From Protea cynaroides (taxonomy: Eukaryota > Streptophyta > Magnoliopsida > Proteales > Proteaceae), in the NCBI GenBank assembly GCA_028583415.1, contig CM053269.1:43637016-43701015 (forward strand): a DNA stretch of 64,000 bases, given 5' to 3'. The translations under genes were made by a program, and so were the position numbers. The stretch's first letter is position 1. Every line of letters starts with the position of its first letter. The notes beneath the pieces are model-generated. The model saw nothing but the letters and a program-made list of their open reading frames with translations, was not told where the DNA came from and did no database searches. This document shows positions 21,994 through 34,300 of the stretch, one piece after another.

Positions 21994-22844
21994 TTTTATA
22001 ATTTTTTTAATCCATTATGTCAGACGACTTTCTTTGTGATTTCTCTATTTGACATGGTATTTTGTTAATGATTTGAAACATATGACTACCCTTACCATTT
22101 AGGCTCTCTTTTTATGATTTGTCTATCTGTATTGGATTTTTAGTAATGATTCAAAACTTATGAGTAGCCTTACATATGTTAATATATATGTTTTGTATAT
22201 AATATTTAATAGTGTTTTTGTCAAATATTTATTGTAGACCAAAATGAAGGAATTCCAGTGTTTTTGTCAAATATTTATTGTAAACCAAAACAACGGTAAT
22301 TTTTTTTACACGTGTCCAGTGGAAGATGTTCACCCACAAAGCTTCATTTGGGTTGATGAGTACTAGGCTTTTATTCAAACAACACGGGTAGCACGTGCAT
22401 ATCCGACCATATCCGACCAAATAGTTGTGGGGGATTGTACTTGGATACTTTTTTTGGCAGGATGTTCTATTTTCTTATTCGTATGGGTACTTGTGCTCAC
22501 TACTTTGTTCATTTATGCTACCCGATATGCGTAAATGTTTTATTTTATATGTCAAACAATTATAAAATATATGTTTAATAGTGGTTAATGGTTTAAATGA
22601 CAATTATGTAAATGGCAATTCTGTAATATTTGATTGCTTCGAAAAAAAGTGTTCTAGAAGAAATTTTACCAAACAACAAACATGTCAGAACAGTGTTCTC
22701 AGACTAGTTCTAGAACATATTTGCCAAACAGCCTTAAGGCCAAAAGAACAGCCAAAGAACACTATTTTCATAACAGAACAAAAAAAGACCATCTTTTCCA
22801 ATTCAGAACAAGAACAGGTGAGAACCTTACCATACGGAGCCTTA

Positions 22845-23684
22845 GTGAAGTATGCACATTATAAAACTATGCGATATAAGAACCCCTATGATACTGCAGG
22901 TTTTTCATTTTATAAAAAGGAAAATCTTGTTGTAACCAAAGTTGGTGAAAAAGAAGTTATTGTAGCCTGCTTCTCTGCCTTTTAGTATAGAGATATCCTT
23001 ATTCACACTGATCTGGTGTCAACACCAGCGATTGGAGTTCGTCAGATCGCGCAAAACCCCTCTCATACCTCCTGTCTCAAATACCAAATATACCCCCTAT
23101 ATATTGTGGTTTCCGTGATAACCCAATGAGTGTGCATAAAATGGAATCAATCTCGATGGACCGTTGACACAAGCTGGTGTCAAATAAACCCTTTAGTATA
23201 ATAGAGTACACACTTTTCTTGGAAGGAGGGTAAAATCTGCTATTTCACACATGTACTTGTCATGATATTGATAAGTCACTTTCAAATTAATTTAAAAATG
23301 CTTTTTGACCTTTTGGGTATAAAACAATTAGTTATAATAAAGTTACTTCTAAGTTCACCCTGGTTACAACAAGATGCACCATTTATATAAGGGTTTTTCT
23401 TGTTGACACCTCTTGTGGTGCCAACAAATTTGGAGCTTCTTTTATTTGCCCAACCTTTTATTAAACAGTCATGAATCTTATAGGTAAATTCTGGAAATTC
23501 ACATATAGACACTAAAGGCATGTGAAATTGAAATAATCTCTTAGATCATGTAGGTGAGGGTATAATGGATAAACAATCAAACTTTGTACCCATCTTGAAG
23601 ATTGAACTGAAAGGAAGAAAAAAGGGACATCAAAAATCTTTTTGTAATTGTACCTGTACCGATCTTCAAGATCGACCTGAACAG
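22845..23684. other. No gene; short intergenic gap
   Basis: Non-coding. A palindromic TGTCAACACCAG / CTGGTGTCA pair near 23016-23190 could be a worn foldback element, but its borders are unclear. Confidence 0.4.
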
Positions 23685-24471
23685 TGTTGGGTTTGGCCAT
23701 TGTGGGTCTAGCCCCATGGGAGTGTTTGAAGTTGAGCCTATATGGAAGTCGTTGAGTCCATATGGAAGTGAACCCACTTTATGGAAAAGTGGAAGAGAAA
23801 TTTGAAATTTGAAATTGTTTTCAAATGAGTTGGTGGAAAAACGAAAAGACTTGCTTGAAAAACAAAAGAGTTAATTCTTTCAAGGAGAGAGAATTAGTAG
23901 GTTTTGTAGAGAATGAGAAATCTACTCTTGAGAAGCCATTGACAAGGGTTTTGGAACTCTTTGGAGAAGAAGAAGTGCAGAATTTTACAACAAAAGGTTC
24001 TACCTCAAGTTCAAGCCTTTCTAGAGGCTATTCTTGCTATCTCTTACGCTCTCTCACGCTCTCTTAAGCCTGTGAATCAGATCAGCAACTTGTGCTTTCC
24101 AGTGGTTTTCTTTAAGTGACTGGAAGTTTCTTTGGGGCTTCTAGAGGTGAGAAAGTACCATTGTAATAGAGGTTGAGAGGTAACTTTGTATTTCTCTAAG
24201 TTTGTTGTTTAAGTTTCATTCTCTTGTGATCCTCAGACTTGGGTACAAAGCTTGAGAAGGCTAAACCTTGTAATTTCATTATCATTATAGCAAAAGCTTT
24301 TACTTGGACTAGATCCCGTGGTTTTCCCCTTTCACATTAAAGGGTTTTCCACGTAGAAATATTGTTGTTGTGGTTGTGTTTGGTGGATTGATTATTTGTT
24401 TTTTTCTATTTTGTTTCTTGGTTTGATATCCTTTGATTCACACATAGACGTAAAGTGTTTGGTTACCAACA
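23685..24471 (+). repeat. Left LTR of the Copia element
   Basis: 787 bases, TGTTGGGTTT to TACCAACA. Aligns along its length with the 757-base right LTR, with scattered substitutions and small gaps. Confidence 0.85.
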
Positions 24472-24529
24472 AATAGTATCAAAACTTGGTAGATTTTACT
24501 CGTGTGTGTGAATTAGAAAAGGATGCAAA

Positions 24530-27500
24530 TACATCTTCTAGGATAATTAGCTTAAATGGAAGGAATTAGATGATTTGGAAAGCCAAGATGGAAAACTCCC
24601 CTGTTCAAGAGACCTAAACTTGCCAATTGATGGGACAGAAAAGAAATCGGAAACCATGTCCGATGATGATTGGAAGAAACTTGATAGCAAAGTTATTGCA
24701 TATATCCAAACAATAGTTAGATGATGTTGTGTTCTACCATGTATATCAACAAAAACTAGTGTAATTTTTTTGTGAAAGAAATTGCATGATTTGCATGAAA
24801 GGAAAACGACTGGAAATAATTTTTTTTTGTTTAGAAAGCTTATTAACTTGAAGTTCAAAAAGAAAGGTTCAATTGCAAAGCACTTGAATGAAATGCAGAG
24901 TATTTTAAATCAGTTGACAACTATGAAGATGGTGCTAGATGATGAGCTACAAGCATTGTTATTGCTAAGCCGATTACTTGGCAGTGGGAGACTCTAGTTG
25001 TCTCTCTTAGCAATGCGACACCTAAAAGGGTTGTCATCATGAGCTAAGTTACAAGTAGTTTGTTGAATGAAGAAATGAGATTAAAACCTCAGATTCCTCT
25101 CACCCACATGCATTGGTTACATAAGAACAGGAGAGATCAAAACACAAGAAAATTTTTAGCCAAAGTGAATCAAGAGGGAGATCTAAACCAAGAAATGGAT
25201 TTATTTATTTTTATTGCAAGAAACTCGGGAACATGAAAAGGGAGTGCTAAAAGTAAGGTGAAGATTAGGGCACGGTTATCTAAAGGTAAGGTGAAGATTA
25301 CTTTGAAGACTCCCATTTGATTTGTGGCATCGACGACTTAATCATATAAGTGAGAAAGGTTTAGAGATTTTGGCAAAGTTAAATCATCTCCAAATCTCAA
25401 AGGTACGTCCCTAACCCCTTGTGATCATTGTTTGGTTGGAAAACAACATAGACTTTCTATTTTACTTGTTAAATTTAAAAGGAATACTGAAATTCTTGAT
25501 TTAGTTCATTCTGATGTATGCAATCCCGTAAAGTGAAAAACTCTTGATGGCGCTTTGTATTTTGTTATTTTTATTGATGATGCATCTAGGAAAGTTTGGA
25601 GTTTTACTATGAAAAGCAAGGATTAAGTGCTTGGGATTTTTCAATAATTTCATGTCATAGTTGAAAGATAAACAGTGAGATGGGTTCAAGTGCATTCAAA
25701 CAGATAAGGGTGGTCAGTACATTGGTCCATTTGAGGAGTATTGCAATGAGCATGGTATTCGACATGAACAAACAGTTCCCAAGATTCCTCAGCATAATGG
25801 TGTAGCAGAAAGAATGAACTGCACTATTATGGAAAGAGTAAAATGCATGCTCTCACATGCAAAGTTGCCAAAATATTATAGGGGAGAAGCTATAAATACA
25901 ACAATGTATCTGAGTAATTTATCTCCATTAGATCCTTTGGATGAAGATGTTCTCTAAAGGGTGTAAAGCAGGAAAAATGTTTCTTATGAGCACTTAAAGA
26001 TAATTGGTTGCAAGGCTTTTGTGTATGTCCCAAAAGATGATAGGACCAAGTCTGATGACAAAGCAAAGCAGTGCATTTTCTTGGGATATGAAAATGAAAA
26101 GTTTGGTTACAGGCTTTGAGATCCGGTTGAGAAGAAGCATATCAGAAGCCAAGATTTGATTTTTCCAGAAAACAAAAAAAATTTAGATTTTAACAAGGAG
26201 ATAATTACCAAAGATGATTATAGATGAGCTACCAAAAGCACAATCACCTTTACCCATGCAAGATAATGATGGACAACAAGCTCTTGATGAAGAAAACCAA
26301 GTTGATAGTGATAAGACTCCTCAAATTATTGATGATGCATATGTAGATGACGAGGTAGATGGTGATGTTGAGCGGGGGGAACAGCCTTTTCAACAAGAAC
26401 CACTTTTGTTGAAAAGGTCAAAGAGAAATAAAGCACCTTGAACAAGGTATCCATCATTAGAGTATTTACACTCATTAAAAGTGGTGAGCCAGAAAGCTTT
26501 GAAAAAACTATGGTGCATGAGCAAAAAGACCAATGGAAGAAAGCTACACAATAAGAGCTTAAAGCATTGCATAAGAATAAAACTTATGAGTTGGTTGATC
26601 TATCAAAAGATAAAAAAGCTTTGAAGAATAAGTGGGTGTACAGGCTGAAAAATGAAGATGACAAGAAGATAGTATGGTACAAGGCAAGGGCAATTTTTTT
26701 TTTTTTTTTTTTAGGATTTGGGCAGAAAAAGGGTATTGACTTTGATGAAATCTTTTTCTTCCATTGCGAATATATCTTCTATTCTTACTACCATTGGTCT
26801 AGCTGCTAGTCAAGACTTGAGGATTGAGCAGTTGGATGTTAAAACAAATTTCTTGCACGGAGATTTAAATGAAGAAATTTATATAAAATAATTAGAAGGC
26901 TTTATTGTGAAGGGCAAGGAATACAAGGTATGCAAGTTAAATAAGAGCTTGTATAGGCTGAAGGAAGTGCCAAAGCAATAGTACAAGAAGTACGACTAAT
27001 TCATGGTGAGTCATGATTTCACTAAAACCATTGTAGACCATTGTGTTTACTTTAAAAAATATTCGAATTCTTCCTTTGTTATTCTCTTGTTATATGTTGA
27101 TTACATGTTTATTGTTGGTCAAGATGCTAACTTGATTGACAGGTTAAAAAATGAATTGATTAAATTTTTTGACATGAAGGACCTTGGACCTGTAAAACAA
27201 ATTTTAGGCATGACAATCAAACATGATAGGAAGAACAAGAAGTTATGGCTATCACAAGAAAATTATATTGAGAAAGTGTTTAAAAGGTTCAAGATGAAAA
27301 ATGTTAAACCTATGAGTACACCATTAGCCAGTCACTTCAAGTTGAATTTCAAGTTGTCTCCAACCAGTGATGAAGAGAATAAGGAAATAGAAGAGATCCC
27401 CTATACATGAACAGTAGGGAATTTGATATATGCTATGGTATACACAATACCCGACATAACGGATACCACTAGTGTTAGCATATACTCAACAAAACCAAAT

Positions 27501-28050
27501 AAGCCACATTGGGAAGCTGTGAACTGGATTTTAAGGTATCTAAGATGCACATCTAAAGTGTACTCAAGTTTTTGAAAATTTACAATCAATGGTAGAAGGC
27601 TATATAGATTCAGATATGACACGTGATTTTGACAAAATAAAGTCTACTTCGGGTTACTTGTTTACTTTTGCAGGGGAAGCTATTTCTTGGCCATCAAAGC
27701 TACAAAAATATTGCACTATCAACTACAAAAGCAAAATACATTGCTGCCATAGATGCTTGTAAGGAGATGCTATGGTGTCTTCTTATGGAGTTGGGTTTAT
27801 AACATAATGAATTTGTGATTAAGCATGACAATCAAAGTGCCATTGATTTGAACAAAAATGCTACTTTCCACTCTAGGACCAAGCACATTGAGGTACAGTA
27901 CCATTGGGTTCGAGATGTCTTAGAAAATAAGTGGATGAATACCAACAAAATTCATATTAGTAGGAATCTATTAGACATCACGACAAATACAGTGCCAAAG
28001 GAGAAGCATGAACTATGTAGGGCTTTGGCAAGTATGGACAGCATGTGAGT
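24530..28050 (+). pseudogene. Broken gag-pol of the Copia element
   Basis: Recognisable pieces in order: a gag block near 24850-24990 (KHLNEMQSILNQL); the integrase core near 25500-25900, starting VHSDVC and including FIDDASRKVW; a reverse transcriptase start near 26570-26670 (TYELVDL, KNKWVYRLK); the RT catalytic stretch around 27030-27400 with LLYVDYMF in place of YVDDM, then GMTIKHDRKNKKLWLSQENY; and RNase H near 27640-28000. Stops and frameshifts occur throughout and the second Asp of the RT motif is replaced by Tyr, so it is inactive. Confidence 0.8.
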
Positions 28051-28093
28051 TTTCAGTATGAGGGAGCCCTCCTCATGAACTGGAGGGGGAGTT

Positions 28094-28850
28094 TGTTAGG
28101 TTTGGCATATATTGGGTTCAGTCCCACGGGAGTGTTTGAAGTTGAACCTATATTGGAAGTTGTTGAGTCCATATGGAAGTGAATCCACTTTATGGAAAAG
28201 TAAAAGAATAATTTGAAATTTAAAATTTGAAATTGTTTTTAAGTGAGTTGGTGGGAAAATGAAAAGATTTGCTTGAAAAATGCAAAATGAGAATTCTTTC
28301 AAGGAGAGATAATTAGCGGGTTTGTATCCAATGATAAAACTATTCTTGAGAAGCCATTGACAATGGTTTTGGAACACTCTTGGATAAGAAGAAGTGCAGA
28401 ATTTCACAACAAATGTTCTACCTTAAGTTCAAGCTTTTCTAGAGGCTATTCTTGCTATCTCTCACGCTTTCTTTTAGCCGGGGAATCGGATCAGCAACTT
28501 GTTATCTCCGATGGTTTTCTCCAAGTGATTGGAAGTTTCTTTGGGGTTTTTAGAGGTGATAAAGTACTATTGTAATCCTTGTATTCCTCTAAGTTTGTTG
28601 TTTGAGTTTCATTCTCTTGTAATCCTCAAGCTTGGGTATAAAGTTTGAGAAGACTAAATCTTGTAATTCCATTATCATTATACAGTACTAAGCCCCATGG
28701 TTTTTCCCTTTCACATTGAATGGTTTTTCACGTTGAAACATTGTTGTTGCGGTTGTGCTTGGTGGATTGATTATTTGTTTCTTTCCATTTTGTTTCTTGG
28801 CTTGATATCCTTTGATTCCCACAAAGACGTGAAATGTTTGGTTCCCAACA
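28094..28850 (+). repeat. Right LTR of the Copia element
   Basis: 757 bases, TGTTAGGTTT to TTCCCAACA, directly after the purine tract GGAGGGGGAG. Confidence 0.85.
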
Positions 28851-30026
28851 AATAGAAGAGAAAAAAAAATCGGAATAGACAAATGTTTGTAGACAACACA
28901 AACAATTGTACGCCATCATTTAATCACAACCATTCAAAACTTCTTCTACCTTTTTCCCGTGCATTATTCACTGGACACTGGCCAATCTTTCCACTAATAT
29001 TTCCAATGGATGGATTCTCTGTAACTCTCTTCGTAATATAGTGAACAAATTTCAGGTTTCTTGGCTTCCAGAACATGGTGGGATTTTACTTCCGTCAGTT
29101 TTTCATTGGGGACTTCGTATTTCCAGGTTTAAGGTTTAATGACTTGAGGTGTTACTGGTTTAGGGTTTAACCCTTACTTAAGGTTTAAATAATTAAGGTT
29201 AGAAGTCCAATATCCATGGTGTTTTACAACAATAAATCCTCTTCGATGTTTCTCCAATTTCTTCCATATTCTCTGTTGATCTATCTTTGTGAATAGTAAG
29301 ATTCAATTGTGATAAGATCAAAATAGCTTTGTTCCGCCGAAGTAGCTAGCTCCTTATTTGTTGATGGAATGTAAAGAGACATAGTAGAGTTATTTTCGGC
29401 TCTGTTTAGAGGAGGCTTACAAAGAATGCTTCAGTTCACATGAAATGTTTTAAAACCTAGTGGACCATGAGGATAGCTCGCCAAATTCGGATTTGTAAGG
29501 GATTGATCATCATTTGTAGTTTATGATTTGTGGATCTGATCAGGAAGCATCATATTGGAGGAAACTGCAAGTTCAGGCTATAACTAACACAATATAACAG
29601 AGAAGTTCGATCTTTTCCTTACCTCATCGAGTCTTGGAATCGGGTGTGCATGCTTGAGATGCCCATGTTTGGATGTAGCAGACCCAGTTGCCTCCGTGCG
29701 ATGTTACCGTTAGCTTTGTTTTTGTCTCAGTCGCCAGGCACAAGGATGGTTACTCGTTCAGAGGAATGTAATAAATTTATGATTTTAATAAATAATGTAT
29801 CATAAATAATTCATAAATATAAATATAAATTATAACAAATTTTAATTGTTTATTTTCATTTATTTGGACAAAATTTGTGATCCAACGATCAAATTATAAA
29901 AATGTGGTCCTATTTTACTGATCATAGAGCCCTCGATTCTCATTTGAATGAAAATAAATAATGAATATTATCAATGTAGGTTCTCATTAGATCATGTAGA
30001 CTAGGGATTTTAAAAGAGTGTGGTTT
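28851..30026. other. AT-rich intergenic DNA
   Basis: No coding signal. TTTAAGGTTTA words near 29128-29200 form a small direct repeat. Confidence 0.4.
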
Positions 30027-30507
30027 TTGCTCATGATAGGACATCCTCGGTTTATAGCAAGGAGGGATGCACATCGTCTCCTCCCACTGATTCTGGGAGG
30101 ACGCGGTAACCTATCTCGAATGGCTGCCACATGGCTCTCGGTTAAATCTGAGACCCACGATCTGAGACCCACGTCTGAGCCGACAATCCCTGTTGGCTCG
30201 GTTTGTCGACTGGGTGTCGGTTCGGACGTGGGTCTCGGATTTACTGAGAGCCACGTGGCAGCCATCCAGGACAGGTTGCCACTGTCCTCCCAAAACCACT
30301 GGGAGGACATGATGCGGATCCATAGCAAGAGAGGTTGGGTCGGATACATCACATAGACTTCTTTTTAGATTATGTTAGATGTATTTACTTTGGTCTATAT
30401 GAGTCCTGTGATGGCAATACCAAATGTGGGGTTGTCCAGATCTGTACTTGTTTGCTTATTTGTTTTTATTTCTATTTTAATATAATCACTGTTAACTTTC
30501 AACTAAA
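30027..30507. mobile_element. 481 bp insert with hairpin core and 15 bp direct repeats
   Basis: AAAAGAGTGTGGTTT occurs exactly at 30012-30026 and 30508-30522, framing the insert. Inside, about 30060-30172 and 30228-30345 are long imperfect inverted copies (GGATGGCTGCCACGTGGCTC-type arms with CCTCCCA.TG.TTTTGGGAGG), so the first two thirds could fold into one hairpin. The last third is plain AT-rich sequence ending CAACTAAAA. A 15 bp duplication next to a short A run suits target-primed retrotransposition, whereas the hairpin suits a foldback element. The class is unresolved. Confidence 0.55.
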
Positions 30508-30522
30508 AAAAGAGTGTGGTTT

Positions 30523-31311
30523 CGACGCGTAATTGGATAAAACCAAAATCGAACTGCTTATTTAACAAATTTAAATATTTATAAAAAATAATTAGTAATT
30601 ATTTTTTTATTAATAAATTTTTAACAGAATTACTATCAAGACTAGAGAGAAGACAGAGGAAGTTAAGAACAAAGGTGAGGGGACAAGGAAAACCATGGAG
30701 ATCATTAAACTAGTTTTAATTATATACGAATATGAATTTACAATTTAGAAAGTAGGCAAGGTAAAATATTAAATTAACTTTAATTTATTTATCAGAGTAA
30801 ATTTTCAAATTAAAATATTAAAGTAAAGATTTGATCGGTTTTAATGGTCCTACACTGTCAGTTTTAAATAGTTCCATCTTTTGAAACTAGAATCAAACTA
30901 TTTAATCAAACGATTTTATGCTTAAAAATAGAATCAAACCATTTAACTAAACAATTATTTAATTTTTTGATTTTAAGTTCATTTATAATCAATTTACATG
31001 GAAAAGCTATTTTGACGCAACTCAAATATAATTATAGCATACTCTTAATTTACATAATTTGATAATTACACCGTAAAAAATGAATATATATATATATTTT
31101 TAAATATTTAAGGACAAAAGTATTGTACATAAATTTTTAACCGTCGGATTAATTTTTTAACCGTCGGATTAAGAATTGTAATATCAAAACTACCCCTCCC
31201 TTGTAAGGAGGCGCACGGCTTGGCTATAGCCCAATAAATAGCGGGATTTTGAAATACCGGCTATCAGTTCCTGTTTTTGCTGCCCATCTGCTGTCGAACC
31301 TCGAAACGATA
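30523..31311. other. AT-rich upstream region of PPR4
   Basis: Non-coding and strongly AT-rich up to about 31180, then GC rises toward the gene. It should contain the PPR4 promoter and 5' leader. Confidence 0.5.
31135..31172. promoter_or_regulatory. Direct duplication of TTTTAACCGTCGGATTAA upstream of PPR4
   Basis: Two adjacent copies lie about 140-175 bases before the start codon. The position suits a promoter element, and AACCGTCG contains an AACCG Myb-type core. A regulatory role is inference; the sequence shows only the duplication. Confidence 0.35.
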
Positions 31312-34300
31312 ATGGATATCTTCTCCGTCTCATCCACACACCACTACTGTCACTCCTCACCCCTCTCCTCTGCTATCCTCGCCGGTAAATCACAACAAAT
31401 CTCTTCTTCCCTAACCTTATCCTTAAAATCCTCACCCGAAAAATCGACCAATCAGCCACGCGTCTCCGGCGAAATCCGCCGCCGTCCCCCAACGCTCAAG
31501 CCATTTCCTAGCAAGCCCAACCCACCTAGCCCTAAAAAACTCTCCACAAACCCACTACGGAATCTCGTCACTCCATCCTCCACAACTCCCAGAAACCCGG
31601 ACAATCTCACCAACAAGCTCTGGCTCTCCAGCAAAATCTCTCCTCCCCCTCCTCCTCCTCCTCCTCTTCTACCGGAAGATGATACTGAAGATGCAGAGGA
31701 AGCAGAAGACAAAGAAGATGAAAAATCGAATGCTTCTGACGATGCCGTTTCTGGGCATGTGCCGGTCCCTGAATTCAGACAAGAAGGCAAGATTTTTGTT
31801 GGAAATCTCCCTCTGTGGATCAAGAAGAACGAAGTCGCCGAATTTTTCCGACAGTTTGGGCCGATTAAGAATGTGATACTCATAAAGGGACACGATGATC
31901 CTGAGAGGAACGTTGGTTACGGTTTCATCATCTATGGCGGCCCCACGGCTTCGAGTTCGGCTTCCAATGCTGTGGAGTTCGATGGAGTGGAATTTCACGG
32001 GAGGACTTTAACTGTGAAGTTAGATGATGGGAGGAAATTGAAAGCGAGGTACGAGGAGAGAGCCAGATGGGTGGCTGGATCGGATGAGGTGGAGTATAGG
32101 TCTAAGTGGCATGAAGAGAGGGATAATTTTCGCAAGGAGTTCCGGAAGGTTATTGAGACTGAACCAGATAATTGGCAGGCTGTTGTTCGCGCCTTTGATA
32201 GGATCGACAAGGTAAAATTTTAGGTGCTCTCAATTTGATATTTTTGAAAAGGACTGAAGTTGGGCATTCAATCATATCAAGCCATATTTGTTCATAAATT
32301 ACACTCAGCCGTTTTTTGCATTAGGGGCCAACTAGTGCTGCTGGTAATGTCTATGATGTTGCTCGGACCAGTGTTATCATTCTCCTTTAGACTCTTAAAG
32401 CGAGGGTTCTAATGATTAGTTATTATATTTGAATGTTTTCACTGTATTGTGCATCTATTCATTCATTTTTGGGTGTTGGGTTGTCAGCCTTCTAGAAGAG
32501 AGTTTGGGTTGCTGGTGAACTATTACGGAAGGAGGGGGGACGTGCATCATGCACGTGAAGCATTTGAAGGGATGCTGGCAAGAGGGATTGAACCAACCTC
32601 TCATGTCTATACGAAGTATGTCTCATCAATCTGCTCACTCTTTCAAATGGGTAGACTTCTAAAATAAACCTCTTTTAAAACAGTTTTGCAAGTTAATATG
32701 TATAACTTATTTTGCCGTATCTGTTTGCAATTTGATATATTTTTTTTTTTGGGGTTTGGGGGGGGGGGTGTGAATAGTCATATATTAAAACAAAGGGGAA
32801 ATATACAAAGCCAAAGGATGTCTACACCACATTTGAAAAAGCTCTAGATAGAGAAACAAGAAACCTATAAAAATTAATCTGAAAGCCCCAAGAGGCAAAA
32901 ATATGACGATTAAAGGCAGAATCCACATCCGATGCTTGCTGTCAATCCTAGCTTGGATCTCAAAGTTTAATGAAGCAATAATCTGATTTAAAGTGCGGGA
33001 AGAGTATGTCCATCTACGCAAGTTTCTCTCCCTCCAGATATGGTAGATGGAAGCACAGAACGCAATCTCACAACTTTACCACAAGTTGATTTCCTATGAG
33101 TGGAAGAGAGAATCCACTGCCAATCCCCTTGCTATGAATGGGCGAAAGAAAAATTTGTAAAACATCTTCGCAGCGCCTCATTCCAAATCCTCATAGAGAA
33201 AAGGCACTTAAAGAATAGGTGATCAACATCTTCCACAGCATTCCAACAAAAGCTGCAGTTAGGAATAATTATAATTCGGTGGCGAAGGAACACCTGAGTG
33301 GGAAGAGTACCAGAATGGGCTCTCCAGAAAATAAAACTATGCGTCAGATCTTTCACCAATCAACAACAGTACTCCTTGATCGAACCAAATCCCATGCAGC
33401 TAGAGTTGATCCTAAGCTAGAATAAGCGTCGAGGATGCAGCCATAGGAGGAGACTAAGCCCCATCCATAGAATGGAAGAACTAAGTCATCTTGTCTGACC
33501 CCAAGTCATATTTGATACGATCCCCAAAAGTAGAGACAAGAACTTCGCAAGGATGCCAGTTGTCCAGCCATAAGAGGGTGCTTGAACCATCATCAATTAG
33601 AACCTTGATATGATTGATAATCAGCCACCTAAGCTTCAAAATATGCCTCCATGTCCAAGAGGCATCAGAGGCACAATGCACAGTCCAGATAGAATCATGC
33701 TTGAGATACTTTGCATAAATTCTACTAGTCCAAATACCCTCCTTCTTAGAAGCAATCCTCGATAGATGCTTCAGCAGACAATCCATATTAACATTCTTAA
33801 CTCTTCTCAGCCGAAGCCCCCCCTTCTTTTTTCGGCAAGCAGACGGAAGCCCTACTTATGGTATGGAGAAACTTATTATTGTCACCTCTCTTCCAAAGAA
33901 AAGCACTCATTAGACCTTCACTCTTCCTAATGGTAGATGTTGGAATACAAAAACCTCCTGCTCAATAAATGAAAGAAGTCTGCATGACTGATCTGGTCAG
34001 CTCCAGCCCCCAATAAACTTGATATAACTTTATGTCCCTTGCTACAATTATCTTGCTAATTTTTATTTTCAAGAATCTCCCCCCCACCAAACCACCAAAA
34101 AAAAAAAAAAAAAAAAGAAAAGAAAGAAAGAGGGAGACGCGGGGGGTAAGGGGGCTATGTGCGCCCCCCAACTGTGACATTTTATAACTATGACTTAAGC
34201 AATTTATTCCTGTACAGCTAGTAGGTCTTTTCTAGTCTGAGGGGTTCTTTACCATTCACTCATCAGGATTTGCGGTGCTCCCACATTGAAGGTAGTTACT

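Larger units (their letters stand above)
18159..22841 (+). mobile_element. PIF/Harbinger DNA transposon
   Basis: The element starts GGTACCGTTTGGTAACTCTC and ends, read backwards, GGCTCCGTATGGTAAGGTTCTC. It is flanked by TTA on both sides (18156-18158 and 22842-22844), the standard PIF/Harbinger target duplication. Subterminal regions are rich in GTTCT and AGAAC words on both ends. It carries a DDE transposase gene but no recognisable Myb/SANT partner ORF, which autonomous members usually have, so it may have relied on another copy. One exon of an unrelated host gene (STE24) lies in its left part. About 1 kb at 19185-20200 is unexplained and may be a further insertion. Confidence 0.88.
23685..28850 (+). 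mobile_element. Decayed Ty1/Copia LTR retrotransposon
   Basis: LTRs are 23685-24471 and 28094-28850, both TGTT...CAACA, sharing GGGAGTGTTTGAAGTTGA, TTGAGTCCATATGGAAGTGA and GATATCCTTTGATTC. The left LTR is followed by AATAGTATCAAAACTTGG, a worn Met-tRNA primer site. A GGAGGGGGAG purine tract precedes the right LTR. Flanks AACAG and AATAG fit a 5 bp duplication with one change. Gag, integrase, reverse transcriptase and RNase H remnants lie in Copia order but are broken by stops and frameshifts. The visible LTR differences and the decay point to an old insertion. Confidence 0.88.

Noticed and set aside
31249..31311. A 21-codon upstream extension of PPR4
   Set aside because: It would start at TTG; the first ATG in frame is 31312 and begins a plausible transit peptide.
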